The position numbers were made by a program, and so were the translations under genes. From Robertkochia solimangrovi (lineage in GTDB: Bacteria > Bacteroidota > Bacteroidia > Flavobacteriales > Flavobacteriaceae), in assembly GCF_007279655.1 (NCBI RefSeq), contig NZ_QKWN01000001.1:806001-870000 (forward strand): a DNA stretch of 64,000 bases, read 5' to 3'. The notes beneath the pieces were generated by a model that was not told the origin of the DNA, made no database searches, and was given only the letters and a program-made list of their open reading frames with translations. Shown here piece after piece: positions 51,203 to 60,947 of the stretch. Each line of letters begins with the position of its first letter. The stretch's first letter is position 1.

Positions 51203-52659
51203 ATTTCTTTACGGAGACGCGCTACGGGAATATTCAATTGTTCCCGGTACTTGGCTACCGTTCTTCGGGCGATGGGATATCCCTCTTCCTTAAGTAAGCT
51301 GGCAAGTTTGTCGTCGGTCAGTGGTTTGGTTTTATCTTCATCCTCGATCAGGTTTTCGAGGATCTTTTTAATTTCTCTGGTTGATACATCTTCACCCTCC
51401 TCATTTTTCATCGCTTCTGAGAAAAGTTCTTTGATCAGTTTCGTGCCGTAGGGGGTGTCGACATATTTGCTGTTAGCGACTCTTGAAACAGTTGATACAT
51501 CCATACCGATCTTGTCTGCGATGTCTTTTAAGATCATCGGTTTCAGTTTTCGTTCATCTCCGGTAAGGAAATATTCCTCCTGATGATGCATGATCGCGTT
51601 CATGGTTACCCAAAGTGTTTCCTGTCTTTGACGTATCGCATCGATAAACCATTTAGCAGCATCAAGTTTCTGTTTGATGAACATCACAGCATCTTTTTGG
51701 GATTTGCTTTTCTCCCGGGAATCTTTGTAGCCTTTAAGCATATTGTTGTATTCTCTGGATACATGAAGTTCCGGAGCATTTCGGCCGTTAAGTGTAAGTT
51801 CCAGTTCGCCGTCATTGATGCGGATGGAAAAATCAGGAACGACATGTTCAACCATCTTACTATTTCCTGAATAAGCGCCTCCCGGTTTCGGAGTGAGGCG
51901 TTCGATTTCATGGATAGCATCCCTGAGTTCATCTTCAGTGATCTCATGACGTTGTAGTAATTTCTGGTAATGTTTTTTGGTGAACTGTTCAAAAGAACGT
52001 TCCATGAGGTCGATGGCCAGATCTACCGCCGGGGTAGGTTGTTTTCGGTGTAACTGAATGGTGAGGCATTCTTGCAGATTTCTTGCACCCACACCGGCCG
52101 GGTCCATCTCCTGAACGACTTTCAGTACCTCCTGGAGCTTCTCTTCATCGGTGTAGGTGTTTTGAGTAAAGGCGAGATCATCGACAATATCACTCAAGTC
52201 CCTTCTCAGATAGCCGCTCTCATCGATACTTCCTACCAGAAATTCTGCGATCTCCCGATCGTTCTCATCCATGATGAAAGTATTGAGTTGATTTAGTAAA
52301 TACTGATGGAAGGAGGTTCCGGCTGCATAGGGCACCGATTTATCCTCATCGTCGGCACTGTAATTATTCGATTGTAAGCGATATTCCGGAATTTCATCAT
52401 CACTCAGGTATTCATCGACATTGATATCCTCAGCTCCGATGCTTTCATTTTCGTAATCGTCTTCGTAAGTATTGTCAAAATCGTCAAGTCCGGCTTCGTC
52501 ATTGGACTCCTTTCCACTTTCCAGAGCGGGATTCTCTTCGAGCTCCTGCTTTAAACGTTGCTCAAAAGCCTGCGTAGGCAACTGGATCAGTTTCATTAAC
52601 TGTATCTGTTGCGGAGAAAGTTTCTGCGATAATTTAAATTGTAATTGCTGCTTTAACAT
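51199..52659 (-). CDS. rpoN: RNA polymerase sigma-54 factor
   Basis: A 486-residue protein with the standard plan. A Gln-rich region I (LKQQLQFKLSQKLSPQQIQLMKLIQLP in parts) opens it; an acidic region II covers about 50-110; the core-binding region III follows; an HTH lies near 400-420 (DVSTVSRVANSKYV), and the RpoN box ARRTVAKYRE is near 466. Sigma-54 requires ATP-dependent activators; none is in the window. Followed by the PAP2-like gene in an ATGA overlap. Confidence 0.95.
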   Translation of the reverse strand: MLKQQLQFKLSQKLSPQQIQLMKLIQLPTQAFEQRLKQELEENPALESGKESNDEAGLDDFDNTYEDDYENESIGAEDINVDEYLSDDEIPEYRLQSNNYSADDEDKSVPYAAGTSFHQYLLNQLNTFIMDENDREIAEFLVGSIDESGYLRRDLSDIVDDLAFTQNTYTDEEKLQEVLKVVQEMDPAGVGARNLQECLTIQLHRKQPTPAVDLAIDLMERSFEQFTKKHYQKLLQRHEITEDELRDAIHEIERLTPKPGGAYSGNSKMVEHVVPDFSIRINDGELELTLNGRNAPELHVSREYNNMLKGYKDSREKSKSQKDAVMFIKQKLDAAKWFIDAIRQRQETLWVTMNAIMHHQEEYFLTGDERKLKPMILKDIADKIGMDVSTVSRVANSKYVDTPYGTKLIKELFSEAMKNEEGEDVSTREIKKILENLIEDEDKTKPLTDDKLASLLKEEGYPIARRTVAKYREQLNIPVARLRKEI

Positions 52660-52689
52660 CTTTGACGAAGCTTTGTATAAAAATAAAAA

Positions 52690-52725
52690 AAACTAGCTAT
52701 TCGAATGAATTTCGAAAGCTAGTTT
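52690..52725 (-). terminator. Intrinsic terminator of asnS
   Basis: AAACTAGCT pairs with AGCTAGTTT, then TTCGAA with TTCGAA across a five-base loop, with one bulged A. On the minus strand the stem is followed by a long U-tract (plus-strand A-run at 52682-52690). Confidence 0.85.
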
Positions 52726-52752
52726 GGTTAAGAATATTTTGTTAAATTCCAA

Positions 52753-54186
52753 TTAGAATTCAGCGTTTTGCGGCGTTCTTGGGAAAGGGATAACATCCCG
52801 GATGTTCGTCATTCCGGTCACAAACAAGACCAGACGCTCAAATCCGAGTCCGAAACCACTGTGAACAGCCGTTCCGAATTTTCTCAGTTCGAGATACCAC
52901 CAGAGTTCTTTTTCATCGATTCCCATATCGGCCACTTTCTGACGAAGTACATCATATCGTTCCTCACGTTGTGAACCACCTACGATCTCACCGATACCCG
53001 GGAAAAGGATGTCCATCGCTCGAACAGTATTACCATCTTCGTTAAGCCTCATGTAGAATGCTTTGATCTTTGCCGGATAATCGAAAAGGATCACCGGTGC
53101 ATTGAAATGTTTCTCTACCAGATAACGTTCGTGTTCACTTTGAAGATCTGCTCCCCATTCTTCGATGATATACTGGAATTTTTTCTTTTTGTTCGGTTTA
53201 GATTGCTTCAGGATCTCAATGGCCTCAGTGTAGCTAACACGCTTGAAGTTATTGTCGATCACAAAGCGAAGTTTTTCGGTAAGACTCATTTCGCTTCTTT
53301 CCGCTGCCGGTTTTGTTTTTTCTTCATCCTTAAGTCTGTCTTCAAGGAATTTCAGATCATCTTCACAATGTTCCAGCACATAACTCAATACATTCTTGAT
53401 AAAATCCTCTGCGAGATCCATATTTCCGTCAAGATCTAGAAATGCCACTTCTGGTTCGATCATCCAGAATTCGGCAAGGTGTCTGGAAGTATTGGAATTC
53501 TCTGCGCGGAAAGTAGGTCCAAAAGTATACACTTTTCCAAGCCCCATCGCATAGGTCTCTGCTTCCAGCTGCCCGGAAACGGTAAGGTTGGTCTCTTTTC
53601 CAAAGAAATCCTCAGAATAATCCACCTGTCCATTCTCGGTTAATGGTGGGTTTTTAGGATCCAGTGTGGAAACACGGAACATTTCTCCCGCTCCTTCTGC
53701 ATCTGACCCTGTAATTACAGGGGTGTGTACATAGTTAAACCCGGTCTGACGGAAATAATTATGAATGGCAAATGCCAGTGTTGAGCGTACACGCATGATT
53801 GCACTAAAGGTGCTGGTGCGTACGCGAAGATGCGCCTTTTCTCTAAGGAATTCCAAAGAATGTTTTTTGGGCTGTATCGGATATTCTTCCGGATCTGAGT
53901 CACCAAGGATCTCGATATGTTTTACCTGTACCTCATAACTTTGTCCCCGACCCTGGCTTTCCACAAGGGTTCCTTTGATAGAAACAGCAGCTCCGGTAGT
54001 GATTCTTCGTAACGTCGCTTCATCGGTATTTTCAAAATCAACGACACACTGAATGTTATTTATAGTCGATCCGTCGTTAAGAGCGATGAATCTGTTACTT
54101 CTGAAAGTTCGTATCCAGCCTTTGACATGGATTTCCTGTAGGAGGCTTTCTCCGGCTAAAAGCGCTTTAACACTTTGTATTTTCAT
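52753..54186 (-). CDS. asnS: Asparaginyl-tRNA synthetase
   Basis: A 477-residue class IIb aminoacyl-tRNA synthetase. An OB-fold anticodon-binding domain covers about 10-110 ([20 protein letters not shown] in part). The catalytic domain has motif 2 as [20 protein letters not shown] and motif 3 as [15 protein letters not shown] near the end. Residues typical of AsnS rather than AspS are present (for example [10 protein letters not shown]). It attaches asparagine to tRNA-Asn. Confidence 0.96.
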   Translation of the reverse strand: MKIQSVKALLAGESLLQEIHVKGWIRTFRSNRFIALNDGSTINNIQCVVDFENTDEATLRRITTGAAVSIKGTLVESQGRGQSYEVQVKHIEILGDSDPEEYPIQPKKHSLEFLREKAHLRVRTSTFSAIMRVRSTLAFAIHNYFRQTGFNYVHTPVITGSDAEGAGEMFRVSTLDPKNPPLTENGQVDYSEDFFGKETNLTVSGQLEAETYAMGLGKVYTFGPTFRAENSNTSRHLAEFWMIEPEVAFLDLDGNMDLAEDFIKNVLSYVLEHCEDDLKFLEDRLKDEEKTKPAAERSEMSLTEKLRFVIDNNFKRVSYTEAIEILKQSKPNKKKKFQYIIEEWGADLQSEHERYLVEKHFNAPVILFDYPAKIKAFYMRLNEDGNTVRAMDILFPGIGEIVGGSQREERYDVLRQKVADMGIDEKELWWYLELRKFGTAVHSGFGLGFERLVLFVTGMTNIRDVIPFPRTPQNAEF

Positions 54187-54285
54187 TTCAAATGCTATTC
54201 AAATTTTAGGAGTCCAAAGATAAAATAATTAACTCTAGTATTGAACTAATCGACATGGAAACCGGTAAAATATAAAGATGAATTT

Positions 54286-54304
54286 AAAAAAGGGGATTTT
54301 CCCC
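54286..54304 (-). terminator. Intrinsic terminator of the RND/MMPL gene
   Basis: On the minus strand GGGG-AAAAT-CCCC is followed by six Ts. It is short but has an all-G/C stem and a good U-run, and lies about 130 bases past the stop of the exporter gene. Confidence 0.7.
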
Positions 54305-54328
54305 CTGTGCCGTAACGTATACAAAAGG

Positions 54329-54441
54329 TATATTTGTATTGTTAATAGGAAAAGATACTTCTCTGTATTAAAATATATAAAATGTAGGTTTGGGGGAACC
54401 TTAAAGTCTGTTCGGAAATTTTTTCGGCAGACTTTTTTTAT
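54329..54441 (+). ncRNA. Candidate small RNA
   Basis: A -7-like box TATATTTG (54329-54336) predicts a transcript from about 54343. A hairpin, AAAGTCTG-(17)-CAGACTTT at 54403-54435, followed by a T-rich tract on the plus strand, would end it near 54441, giving an RNA of about 100 bases antisense to the 3' end of the exporter transcript. There is no clear -33 TTG, so support is moderate. Confidence 0.4.
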
Positions 54442-56834
54442 TTTATTTCATCTTCATCAGCCTCATCATCCAATACATTGATATGGGGTTCTTTCAGAAC
54501 TTGCTTGTTGGCAATGTTTCTTTCCAGTGCCAGTAAGAGTGACGGCAGCAGAATCAGGTTGGCCAGCATGGCAAATAAAAGGGTGAAGGATACCAATCCT
54601 CCCAATGCCTTGGTTCCGCCGAATTCACTGATCATAAATACGGAGAATCCAAAGAAAAGCACGATAGAAGTATAGAACATGCTTACCCCGGTCTCCCTTA
54701 AGGCATTGTATACCGATTTTCTGATATGCCAGTGGTTGGCGGTTAATTCCTGTCTGTATTTGGCCAGAAAATGTATGGTGTCATCGACAGAGATACCGAA
54801 AGCGATACTGAACACCAGGATTGTTGACGGTTTGATAGGAATTCCAAGGAAGCCCATCATTCCTGCGGTGATGATCAGTGGTAGTATATTCGGGAGTAAG
54901 GAAATGAGTATCATTTTGAACGACCGGAACATATAAGCCATGAAAAGCGAAATGAGCACGATCGCCAGGGCGAGAGACATCACCAGATTCTTAACGAGGT
55001 ATTTGGTTCCTTTCATGAAAACCAGCGCTTTTCCGGTAACTGTAACATCGTAACGGTCTTCCGGTAAAACCTTGTGTATTCGTTTTTCCAATTCGTTTTC
55101 GATGCCTTCCATTTTGTCTGTGCCGATATCCTGCATGAAGGTAGTGATCCTTGCGATCTGACCTGTTGAATCAACAAAACTGTGCAGAAGATTTGAGTTG
55201 CCTGATGATTTTTTGGCATAACTTAGGATGAACGTGTTCTCCTGATTGTTAGGAAGCTGATAATAGTTAGGATTTCCGTTATAATAGGCCTGCTTCGAAT
55301 ATTTTACAAGATTGGTGACAGAGATCGGATCTGAAAGCTCAGGAATCTCTCTGATCAGTTCTTCAAGTTCATCCATTCTGCGAAGGGTAGATAGCTTCAT
55401 GACTCCGTTTCTCCGTTTGGTATCAACCATGATCTCTACGGGAAGCACTCCGTCAAATTCCTTTTCAAAGAATCGGATGTCCTTAAAGAAGGGAGCGCCT
55501 TTAGGCATATCTTCGATCAGGCTACCGGAGATTCTGATTTGGTAGATACCGATGATACTTACGATCAGTGCGATCAAAGAAACGATAAATACAGCGATGC
55601 GGTGTTCGCGTACCGTTTTTTCCATCCATCCTACAAAAGTTCCAATCCATCTTTTGTTCAGGTGCTTCAGGTGTTTGGTCTTTGGAAGGGGGAGAAAACT
55701 GTATATGATGGGTATGATCAGCAGTGATAGTATAAAGATCACAAAGATGTTCAGGGAGGCAACGATACCGAATTCTTTTAATAATTTACTTTCAGTGATA
55801 ATGAAAGTGGCAAATCCTGCTGCCGTCGTAACATTGGTCATCAGGGTGGCATTCCCAACACGGGATATCACCCGTTGTAAAGATTTAGCCTGGTTTCCGT
55901 GCTTCTTTACTTCCTGCTGGTATTTATTGATCAGGAAAATACAGTTCGGGATTCCGATCACAATGATCAGTGGTGGAATAATCGCAGTTAAGACGGTGAT
56001 CTCGTACCTCAATAAGCCCAGTATTCCGAAAGCCCACATCACTCCGATCATAACGACTACCATCGATATGATGGTTGCTCTTACCGATCGAAAAAAGAAA
56101 AAGAAGATCAGGGAAGTGACAAGCAAGGCTGCACCGATGAACAGACTGATCTCATCGATGATACTTTGAGCATTCAGGGTTCTGATATAAGGCATACCAG
56201 AAACTCTGACATCCATTCCGGTTCTTTCTTCAAATTCCTTGATCAGTGGTTCGAAATCGTTGAAGACGAAATCTTTTCGGACAGGCGTATTGACGATCTC
56301 CTTGTCAAGGTATATGGCGGTTCGTACCGTTTGTGTCTCTTTGTTGTAAAGAAGGTGGTCATAAAAAGGCAGTTTGTGAAATATCTCCTGCTTGATAGAG
56401 TCTACGTCCTTTTGTCTTTCGATATTTCCGCCGATCAGGGGCTTTAGCTCAAATTCCTGCTTTTCGGTATTCTTTACGAGGGTTTGTAGATTATCGGTTG
56501 AGATTACCAGGGAAACCTCAGGCATCGACATCAATTGCTTGCTCAGTCGGTTCCATTCGTTGAGTTTTCTCGGAGTAAAAAGCGAACTGTCTTTTACCGC
56601 GATGACGATCAGGTTACCTTCTTCTCCAAAAACATCCAGAAAATGATTGTATTCAATGTTGACCGGATGATGATCGGGGAGCAGGTTTGCTTCCGTGAAG
56701 GTGAAACGCATGTATTTCCATTGCATCGCAAGGAAAACCGTACACGCTGTTAATAGTACCAGGATGAGAATCCTGTTTCTAAGGATAATTCTTGCTACAC
56801 GCTCCCAAAAGCCTTTCGTGATCCAGTTCGTCAT
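54438..56834 (-). CDS. MMPL/RND-type exporter
   Basis: A 798-residue membrane protein with the duplicated MMPL layout: one transmembrane helix, a large extracytoplasmic loop (about 45-225), five helices (about 228-375), another helix, a second loop (about 430-630) and five final helices (about 635-770). SIAFGISVDDTIHFLAKYR near 705 is the conserved sterol-sensing-like segment. Such exporters move lipids, carotenoids or hopanoids. No partner is adjacent. A short acidic tail ends the protein. Confidence 0.88.
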   Translation of the reverse strand: MTNWITKGFWERVARIILRNRILILVLLTACTVFLAMQWKYMRFTFTEANLLPDHHPVNIEYNHFLDVFGEEGNLIVIAVKDSSLFTPRKLNEWNRLSKQLMSMPEVSLVISTDNLQTLVKNTEKQEFELKPLIGGNIERQKDVDSIKQEIFHKLPFYDHLLYNKETQTVRTAIYLDKEIVNTPVRKDFVFNDFEPLIKEFEERTGMDVRVSGMPYIRTLNAQSIIDEISLFIGAALLVTSLIFFFFFRSVRATIISMVVVMIGVMWAFGILGLLRYEITVLTAIIPPLIIVIGIPNCIFLINKYQQEVKKHGNQAKSLQRVISRVGNATLMTNVTTAAGFATFIITESKLLKEFGIVASLNIFVIFILSLLIIPIIYSFLPLPKTKHLKHLNKRWIGTFVGWMEKTVREHRIAVFIVSLIALIVSIIGIYQIRISGSLIEDMPKGAPFFKDIRFFEKEFDGVLPVEIMVDTKRRNGVMKLSTLRRMDELEELIREIPELSDPISVTNLVKYSKQAYYNGNPNYYQLPNNQENTFILSYAKKSSGNSNLLHSFVDSTGQIARITTFMQDIGTDKMEGIENELEKRIHKVLPEDRYDVTVTGKALVFMKGTKYLVKNLVMSLALAIVLISLFMAYMFRSFKMILISLLPNILPLIITAGMMGFLGIPIKPSTILVFSIAFGISVDDTIHFLAKYRQELTANHWHIRKSVYNALRETGVSMFYTSIVLFFGFSVFMISEFGGTKALGGLVSFTLLFAMLANLILLPSLLLALERNIANKQVLKEPHINVLDDEADEDEIK

Positions 56835-56879
56835 TGAAAAAAATTTCCGTGCAAAGTTAGAAAACTCATATGATAGCGC

Positions 56880-59396
56880 CTAAATTCCAAGTGATAAATA
56901 AAAGGTGAATTTAAACGAAAGATTATCTTCAAATATCGGCAAATGATAAGCGCCGTATCGATACATCAGATTCAGTCCGAATCCGGACAGAATGTTGTTG
57001 ATCTCAAATCCACTTTCCATGAATCCATTTTCCAGTGAAGTAAAGGGTACGCCCACATGGTTTTGCAGGTCGTTCACGTCACCTATTGCGAATCTGGATA
57101 TAAGCACGAGTTCCGGATTTATGATCTTTGAAATGTTCCAGGGCTTGAAAAAATATTTTGACTGTAGACTCATGTAACGATCAGAATAGAATTCGTCGAA
57201 ATACATGGTTTCAAAACTGTCGCGACCGGCTACTGAGAAACGTTGTAGCAGTGCGTCCTTTTTTGGTTGGTTTGGAGAGGCGTGATAAAGTTCGGTTATA
57301 GGAAGTTCACCGAAAGCGATACCGCCTCTGAAATTAAAGGTGAATTTACTCTCGTCAAATAGTTCAATTTCGTGTACGATCATCGCCTGGAACTTTGTAA
57401 AACTGAAGTCACTTTTGAAAGTATCCTTGAATCCCTGAGTTGCCTGAACGGTAAATTGCGGGAATCCGGTTTTGTATGGCAACACTTCGTCGGCCGTCCT
57501 GATGTATTCTGAGAAAGGATCCCAGTGGAATGCAACAGTGGCGGTGCTGGTCTGATAATGCGTAAAAGGTACTTCTCCATCCCTCAGATATACATAATAA
57601 TAGGTCGGTGCTGTATCCGTATGGTCGAATTGCAGTTTTGCCTTTAATTTCGGGTTGAAATTATAGGCGATATGAGTACTGATCATACGGTTTCTCTGGA
57701 ATGACGTAATATTGAAAAGCCTCGGTTCAAAAACATAGAATTTTCTCCCTTCGGTAATGAACTTAGAACTTCCCGTTTCAACGAGATCATCTACGTAATT
57801 AAAACCAAGCCAGGAATCCGACGCCTTGTCGTACCGATAGGCGCCTCCAAAACCATACTTCAGGTCTTTATCTCGTGTACCATAGGCAGTATAGGCACTC
57901 AGTCTTGCATTTTTAGAGAAGCGATCATTGGTAATTGCTCCCATTCCTGTACGAAATGCTTCGTAGTTGTTGTATTTGATCAGGTATTTCAGGTCGAAAT
58001 CTATATATTTTGTGGTCAGGTAGCCTGTGAAAAGCTTCTTCCAGAATCCTATTTTTTCATTAAGCTTGTTGGCGGTGGCAATGCTGTCGAGTACGACATA
58101 AGTTTCCTGGTCGCGAAGGGTGATGCTGTCACTGCGGAATTCATTCCAGTAAGACTCAGGACGTATTGATGCGCTGTCTGCTACTTTTACCGCTAAACCT
58201 TTTTCTTCGATATTCACCTTTTGATTAAAAGAAAAATCAAAGGCCGTCTCTCTGGAATAGAATTTAATAAAGGAAGAAACCTTTTCCCTGTTGGTATGAT
58301 ACTCCAGGGTATCGTTTATTTCCGGTTGTTTTTTAATGTCTACTTTTCCAAACAACTTCACCGGAAGATCTTCAGAACCTTCGCCAACGACAATATCGGT
58401 TAAGGAGGGAAACCACAGGTTTGAATCTTCGATGTAAAAGTACTCCTGCGTTACGTCGATATCAAGGGTGCCTTTTAGCTGAGCGATCCCCTTTTGAAGG
58501 GCATAGCTTTCTTTATCGATGTAAAGGACGCCTTGTAAACGTGCGGTCTTGTGTTCATTGGCAGGGTAATAATAGATCATATACGCATCTCTTCCATATT
58601 GTGAAACCGTATCGAGAATACGAAAATTATAAGTGTTGAATGGGTTGTGACTAAGCGGACTTTTGTATTTGGTGCCAAAGAGTTCGTAGGCTTCCTGATA
58701 GAATGAGAAAGACTGCAGCTTAAAGCTCAGCAGGCGGTAAACAGGTTCTTCCAATCCGGCCATTCGGTTCGCCATTATGGTTTCCTGCTGTCCAAGTTCC
58801 TTTTGAAAAGCCGTATTGGAGAGTGTTTCTGTGATGTATAAATGTGATCGTTCCATTTGTTTTTTCATCGAATAGGCCGTTGAATCGGCGGATACAAATG
58901 AAAGTTCACCCTCTCTGGTGGTGAAAATGGAATCAACTTCGCCTTTGAGGTCTTCAGGGTTAGCGGTTACGACTGCTCTTCGGTAGCTTTTGAAGGAATA
59001 GGAATTCAGAGCTGTTTTTGGGTCATTCTGTTTTTTAAACGCGATAGCTTTCCGAATAATGTCATCGGCTTGATCTTTGGAGGCGGTAATTTCTACCTGT
59101 GAAAGTTCTTTGGTATGAGGGTAGAGTTGTATCGTAATTTTTTTATCAGACGAAACAGGTATCGTTTGTGTTTGATATCCGATATAACTAATGGTCAGGC
59201 TGTGTATGTCGGTAGTATATTCGATTTTGAAGTTTCCTTCGATGTCGGTGATGGTAGCAGTGCCGTTATCTGCTATTATCGTTGCGAAAGGAAGAGGTTT
59301 ATGGTCAGGGTTTGCGGAAATAGTCCCCGTTAGCAATTGCTGTGAGAACAATGCGTTGGTAAACAGAAGAAAGAAAAGTAGTTTGATGCTGTTCAT
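56880..59396 (-). CDS. DUF5686 outer-membrane protein with carboxypeptidase-regulatory-like domain
   Basis: An 838-residue protein with a signal peptide ending FSQ near 19. About 20-95 is a carboxypeptidase-regulatory-like domain (TGTISANPDHKPLPFATI, ITDIEGNFKI). The rest is DUF5686, whose C-terminal half is a beta-barrel ending in an aromatic strand (FKFTFYLSLGI). The family is common in Bacteroidota and often encoded with envelope genes; some members are linked to TonB-dependent or surface-assembly functions. Specific role unknown. Confidence 0.88.
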   Translation of the reverse strand: MNSIKLLFFLLFTNALFSQQLLTGTISANPDHKPLPFATIIADNGTATITDIEGNFKIEYTTDIHSLTISYIGYQTQTIPVSSDKKITIQLYPHTKELSQVEITASKDQADDIIRKAIAFKKQNDPKTALNSYSFKSYRRAVVTANPEDLKGEVDSIFTTREGELSFVSADSTAYSMKKQMERSHLYITETLSNTAFQKELGQQETIMANRMAGLEEPVYRLLSFKLQSFSFYQEAYELFGTKYKSPLSHNPFNTYNFRILDTVSQYGRDAYMIYYYPANEHKTARLQGVLYIDKESYALQKGIAQLKGTLDIDVTQEYFYIEDSNLWFPSLTDIVVGEGSEDLPVKLFGKVDIKKQPEINDTLEYHTNREKVSSFIKFYSRETAFDFSFNQKVNIEEKGLAVKVADSASIRPESYWNEFRSDSITLRDQETYVVLDSIATANKLNEKIGFWKKLFTGYLTTKYIDFDLKYLIKYNNYEAFRTGMGAITNDRFSKNARLSAYTAYGTRDKDLKYGFGGAYRYDKASDSWLGFNYVDDLVETGSSKFITEGRKFYVFEPRLFNITSFQRNRMISTHIAYNFNPKLKAKLQFDHTDTAPTYYYVYLRDGEVPFTHYQTSTATVAFHWDPFSEYIRTADEVLPYKTGFPQFTVQATQGFKDTFKSDFSFTKFQAMIVHEIELFDESKFTFNFRGGIAFGELPITELYHASPNQPKKDALLQRFSVAGRDSFETMYFDEFYSDRYMSLQSKYFFKPWNISKIINPELVLISRFAIGDVNDLQNHVGVPFTSLENGFMESGFEINNILSGFGLNLMYRYGAYHLPIFEDNLSFKFTFYLSLGI

Positions 59397-59433
59397 AATT
59401 TCGGGTGCCCCTTGTCCTCATTTATAAAACAAA

Positions 59434-59463
59434 CAAAAGCGACTTTCGGAAAAGTCGCTTTTG
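59434..59463 (-). terminator. Intrinsic terminator of frr
   Basis: CAAAAGCGACTTT pairs perfectly with AAAGTCGCTTTTG, a 13-bp stem with a four-base loop, followed on the minus strand by a T-rich tract. It lies 18 bases after the frr stop. Confidence 0.88.
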
Positions 59464-59481
59464 CTCTGATGTTTTGATCTG

Positions 59482-60036
59482 TTATACGGTCATGATCTCT
59501 TTCTCTTTGATGGCCAGGATCTCGTCCACTTTTTTGATATAGAAATCGGTTAGTTCCTGTACATCGACTTCAGCGTTAGACTTCAGGTCGTCGGAAACGT
59601 CGAGTTTTTTGATGTCTTTGTTGGCATCCTGACGTACATTTCTAATGGAGACCTTAGCGTCTTCAGCTTCGCCTTTGGCTTGTTTAACCAGATCCCGACG
59701 TCGTTCTTCGGTCAGGGGTGGTACATTTATAATGACCATTTCTCCGTTATTCATGGGGTTAAAGCCAAGATTAGCAAGCATGATACCTCTTTCGATTTCG
59801 GTGATCATTGATTTTTCCCATGGTTGAATAGCTATGGTTCTTGCATCCGGCGTGTTGACATTAGCAATCTGATTCAGCGGAGTTTGTGAACCGTAGTAAT
59901 CGACCATAACACTACCTACCATGGATGGGCTGGCTTTTCCTGCACGGATATTTATCAGCTCTTTCTCAAGGTGTTTCAGGGAACCTTCCATAGATTCTTT
60001 GGTACTGTCCAGAATAAAGTCAACTTCTTCGTTCAT
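59482..60036 (-). CDS. frr: Ribosome recycling factor
   Basis: A 184-residue protein of normal length. MEGSLKHLEKELINIRAGKASPSMV (in part) is the first helix, with the IRAGKAS signature, and PLTEERRRDLVKQAK near 110 and VSIRNVRQDANKDIKKL near 128-145 are the conserved parts of domain I. It releases ribosomes with EF-G after termination. Downstream of pyrH with a 40-base gap, the usual pairing. Confidence 0.96.
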   Translation of the reverse strand: MNEEVDFILDSTKESMEGSLKHLEKELINIRAGKASPSMVGSVMVDYYGSQTPLNQIANVNTPDARTIAIQPWEKSMITEIERGIMLANLGFNPMNNGEMVIINVPPLTEERRRDLVKQAKGEAEDAKVSIRNVRQDANKDIKKLDVSDDLKSNAEVDVQELTDFYIKKVDEILAIKEKEIMTV

Positions 60037-60076
60037 AACTATTGTATTAATTAACGTCGTGTTCTTTTTATTGTTG

Positions 60077-60784
60077 TTATAGATTTACCTTGGTTCCGAT
60101 ATTTTCTCCGGATACCACTTTAAGCAGGTTACCTTCCTTATTCATGTCAAAAACGATGATCGGTAAGTTGTTTTCCTGGCTTAGTGTAAAAGCGGTAGTG
60201 TCCATTACTTTGAGGCCTTTTTTGATCACATCTTCAAAAGAGATAAAGTCAAATTTAGTGGCGTCTTTATGTTTTTCCGGATCGGCGGAATAGATACCAT
60301 CAACGCGTGTTCCTTTAAGAATTACGTCGGCGTCTATTTCAATAGCTCTGAGTACAGCTGCAGAATCTGTTGTGAAATATGGATTCCCTGTACCGCCTCC
60401 AAAGATCACTACGCGTCCTTTTTCAAGATGACGCATCGCTCTTCTTCGAATGAAAGGTTCTGCTACTTCATTGATCTTGATGGCAGATTGTAATCGGGTC
60501 TCTATACCTTCATCTTCAAGAGCACTTTGCAGGGCGAGTCCGTTAATAACAGTGGCTAACATTCCCATGTGGTCACCCTGGACCCTGTCCATACCATTGC
60601 TGGCTCCTGCCAGTCCACGGAAGATATTTCCTCCGCCAATTACGATTGCAACTTCAACGCCTTTTTCTACAATTTTATGGATTTCTTCAGCATATTCCTT
60701 TAGTCGGTTAGGATCGATTCCGTATTGACGTTCGCCCATCAGGGCTTCTCCACTGAGTTTAAGAAGGATGCGTTTGTACTGCAT
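60077..60784 (-). CDS. pyrH: UMP kinase
   Basis: A 235-residue bacterial UMP kinase. [15 protein letters not shown] opens it, [12 protein letters not shown] near 50 and [21 protein letters not shown] near 135-155 are the nucleotide-binding and substrate regions, and [13 protein letters not shown] follows. It phosphorylates UMP to UDP in pyrimidine synthesis. The pyrH-frr order is conserved across bacteria. Confidence 0.96.
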   Translation of the reverse strand: MQYKRILLKLSGEALMGERQYGIDPNRLKEYAEEIHKIVEKGVEVAIVIGGGNIFRGLAGASNGMDRVQGDHMGMLATVINGLALQSALEDEGIETRLQSAIKINEVAEPFIRRRAMRHLEKGRVVIFGGGTGNPYFTTDSAAVLRAIEIDADVILKGTRVDGIYSADPEKHKDATKFDFISFEDVIKKGLKVMDTTAFTLSQENNLPIIVFDMNKEGNLLKVVSGENIGTKVNL

Positions 60785-60886
60785 GGAATTATAAATGGAT
60801 TTTGATATGATTTCTTATCTGAAAATTAGATTGGAGCAAAAATAAGCAAAAATATTAAGTGCGCTGAAGCAATTAAGGTCTGTAAT

Positions 60887-60924
60887 AAAAAAAGCTCCTG
60901 TCAATTTTGACAGGAGCTTTTTTT
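60887..60924 (-). terminator. Intrinsic terminator of tsf
   Basis: AAAAAAAGCTCCTGTCAA pairs perfectly with TTGACAGGAGCTTTTTTT, a long stem with a minimal loop, 24 bases after the tsf stop. It separates the r-protein operon from pyrH. Confidence 0.92.
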
Positions 60925-60947
60925 ATGTTTTTGCTTTATATCAGCGT

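Noticed and set aside
54278-54481. 67-codon plus-strand frame in the asnS-exporter gap
   Set aside because: Basic, Phe/Lys-rich composition typical of A+T-rich noncoding DNA, and it runs through a terminator into the exporter gene.
55552-56169. 205-codon plus-strand frame opposite the exporter gene
   Set aside because: Antisense of conserved transmembrane segments; no independent motif or start.
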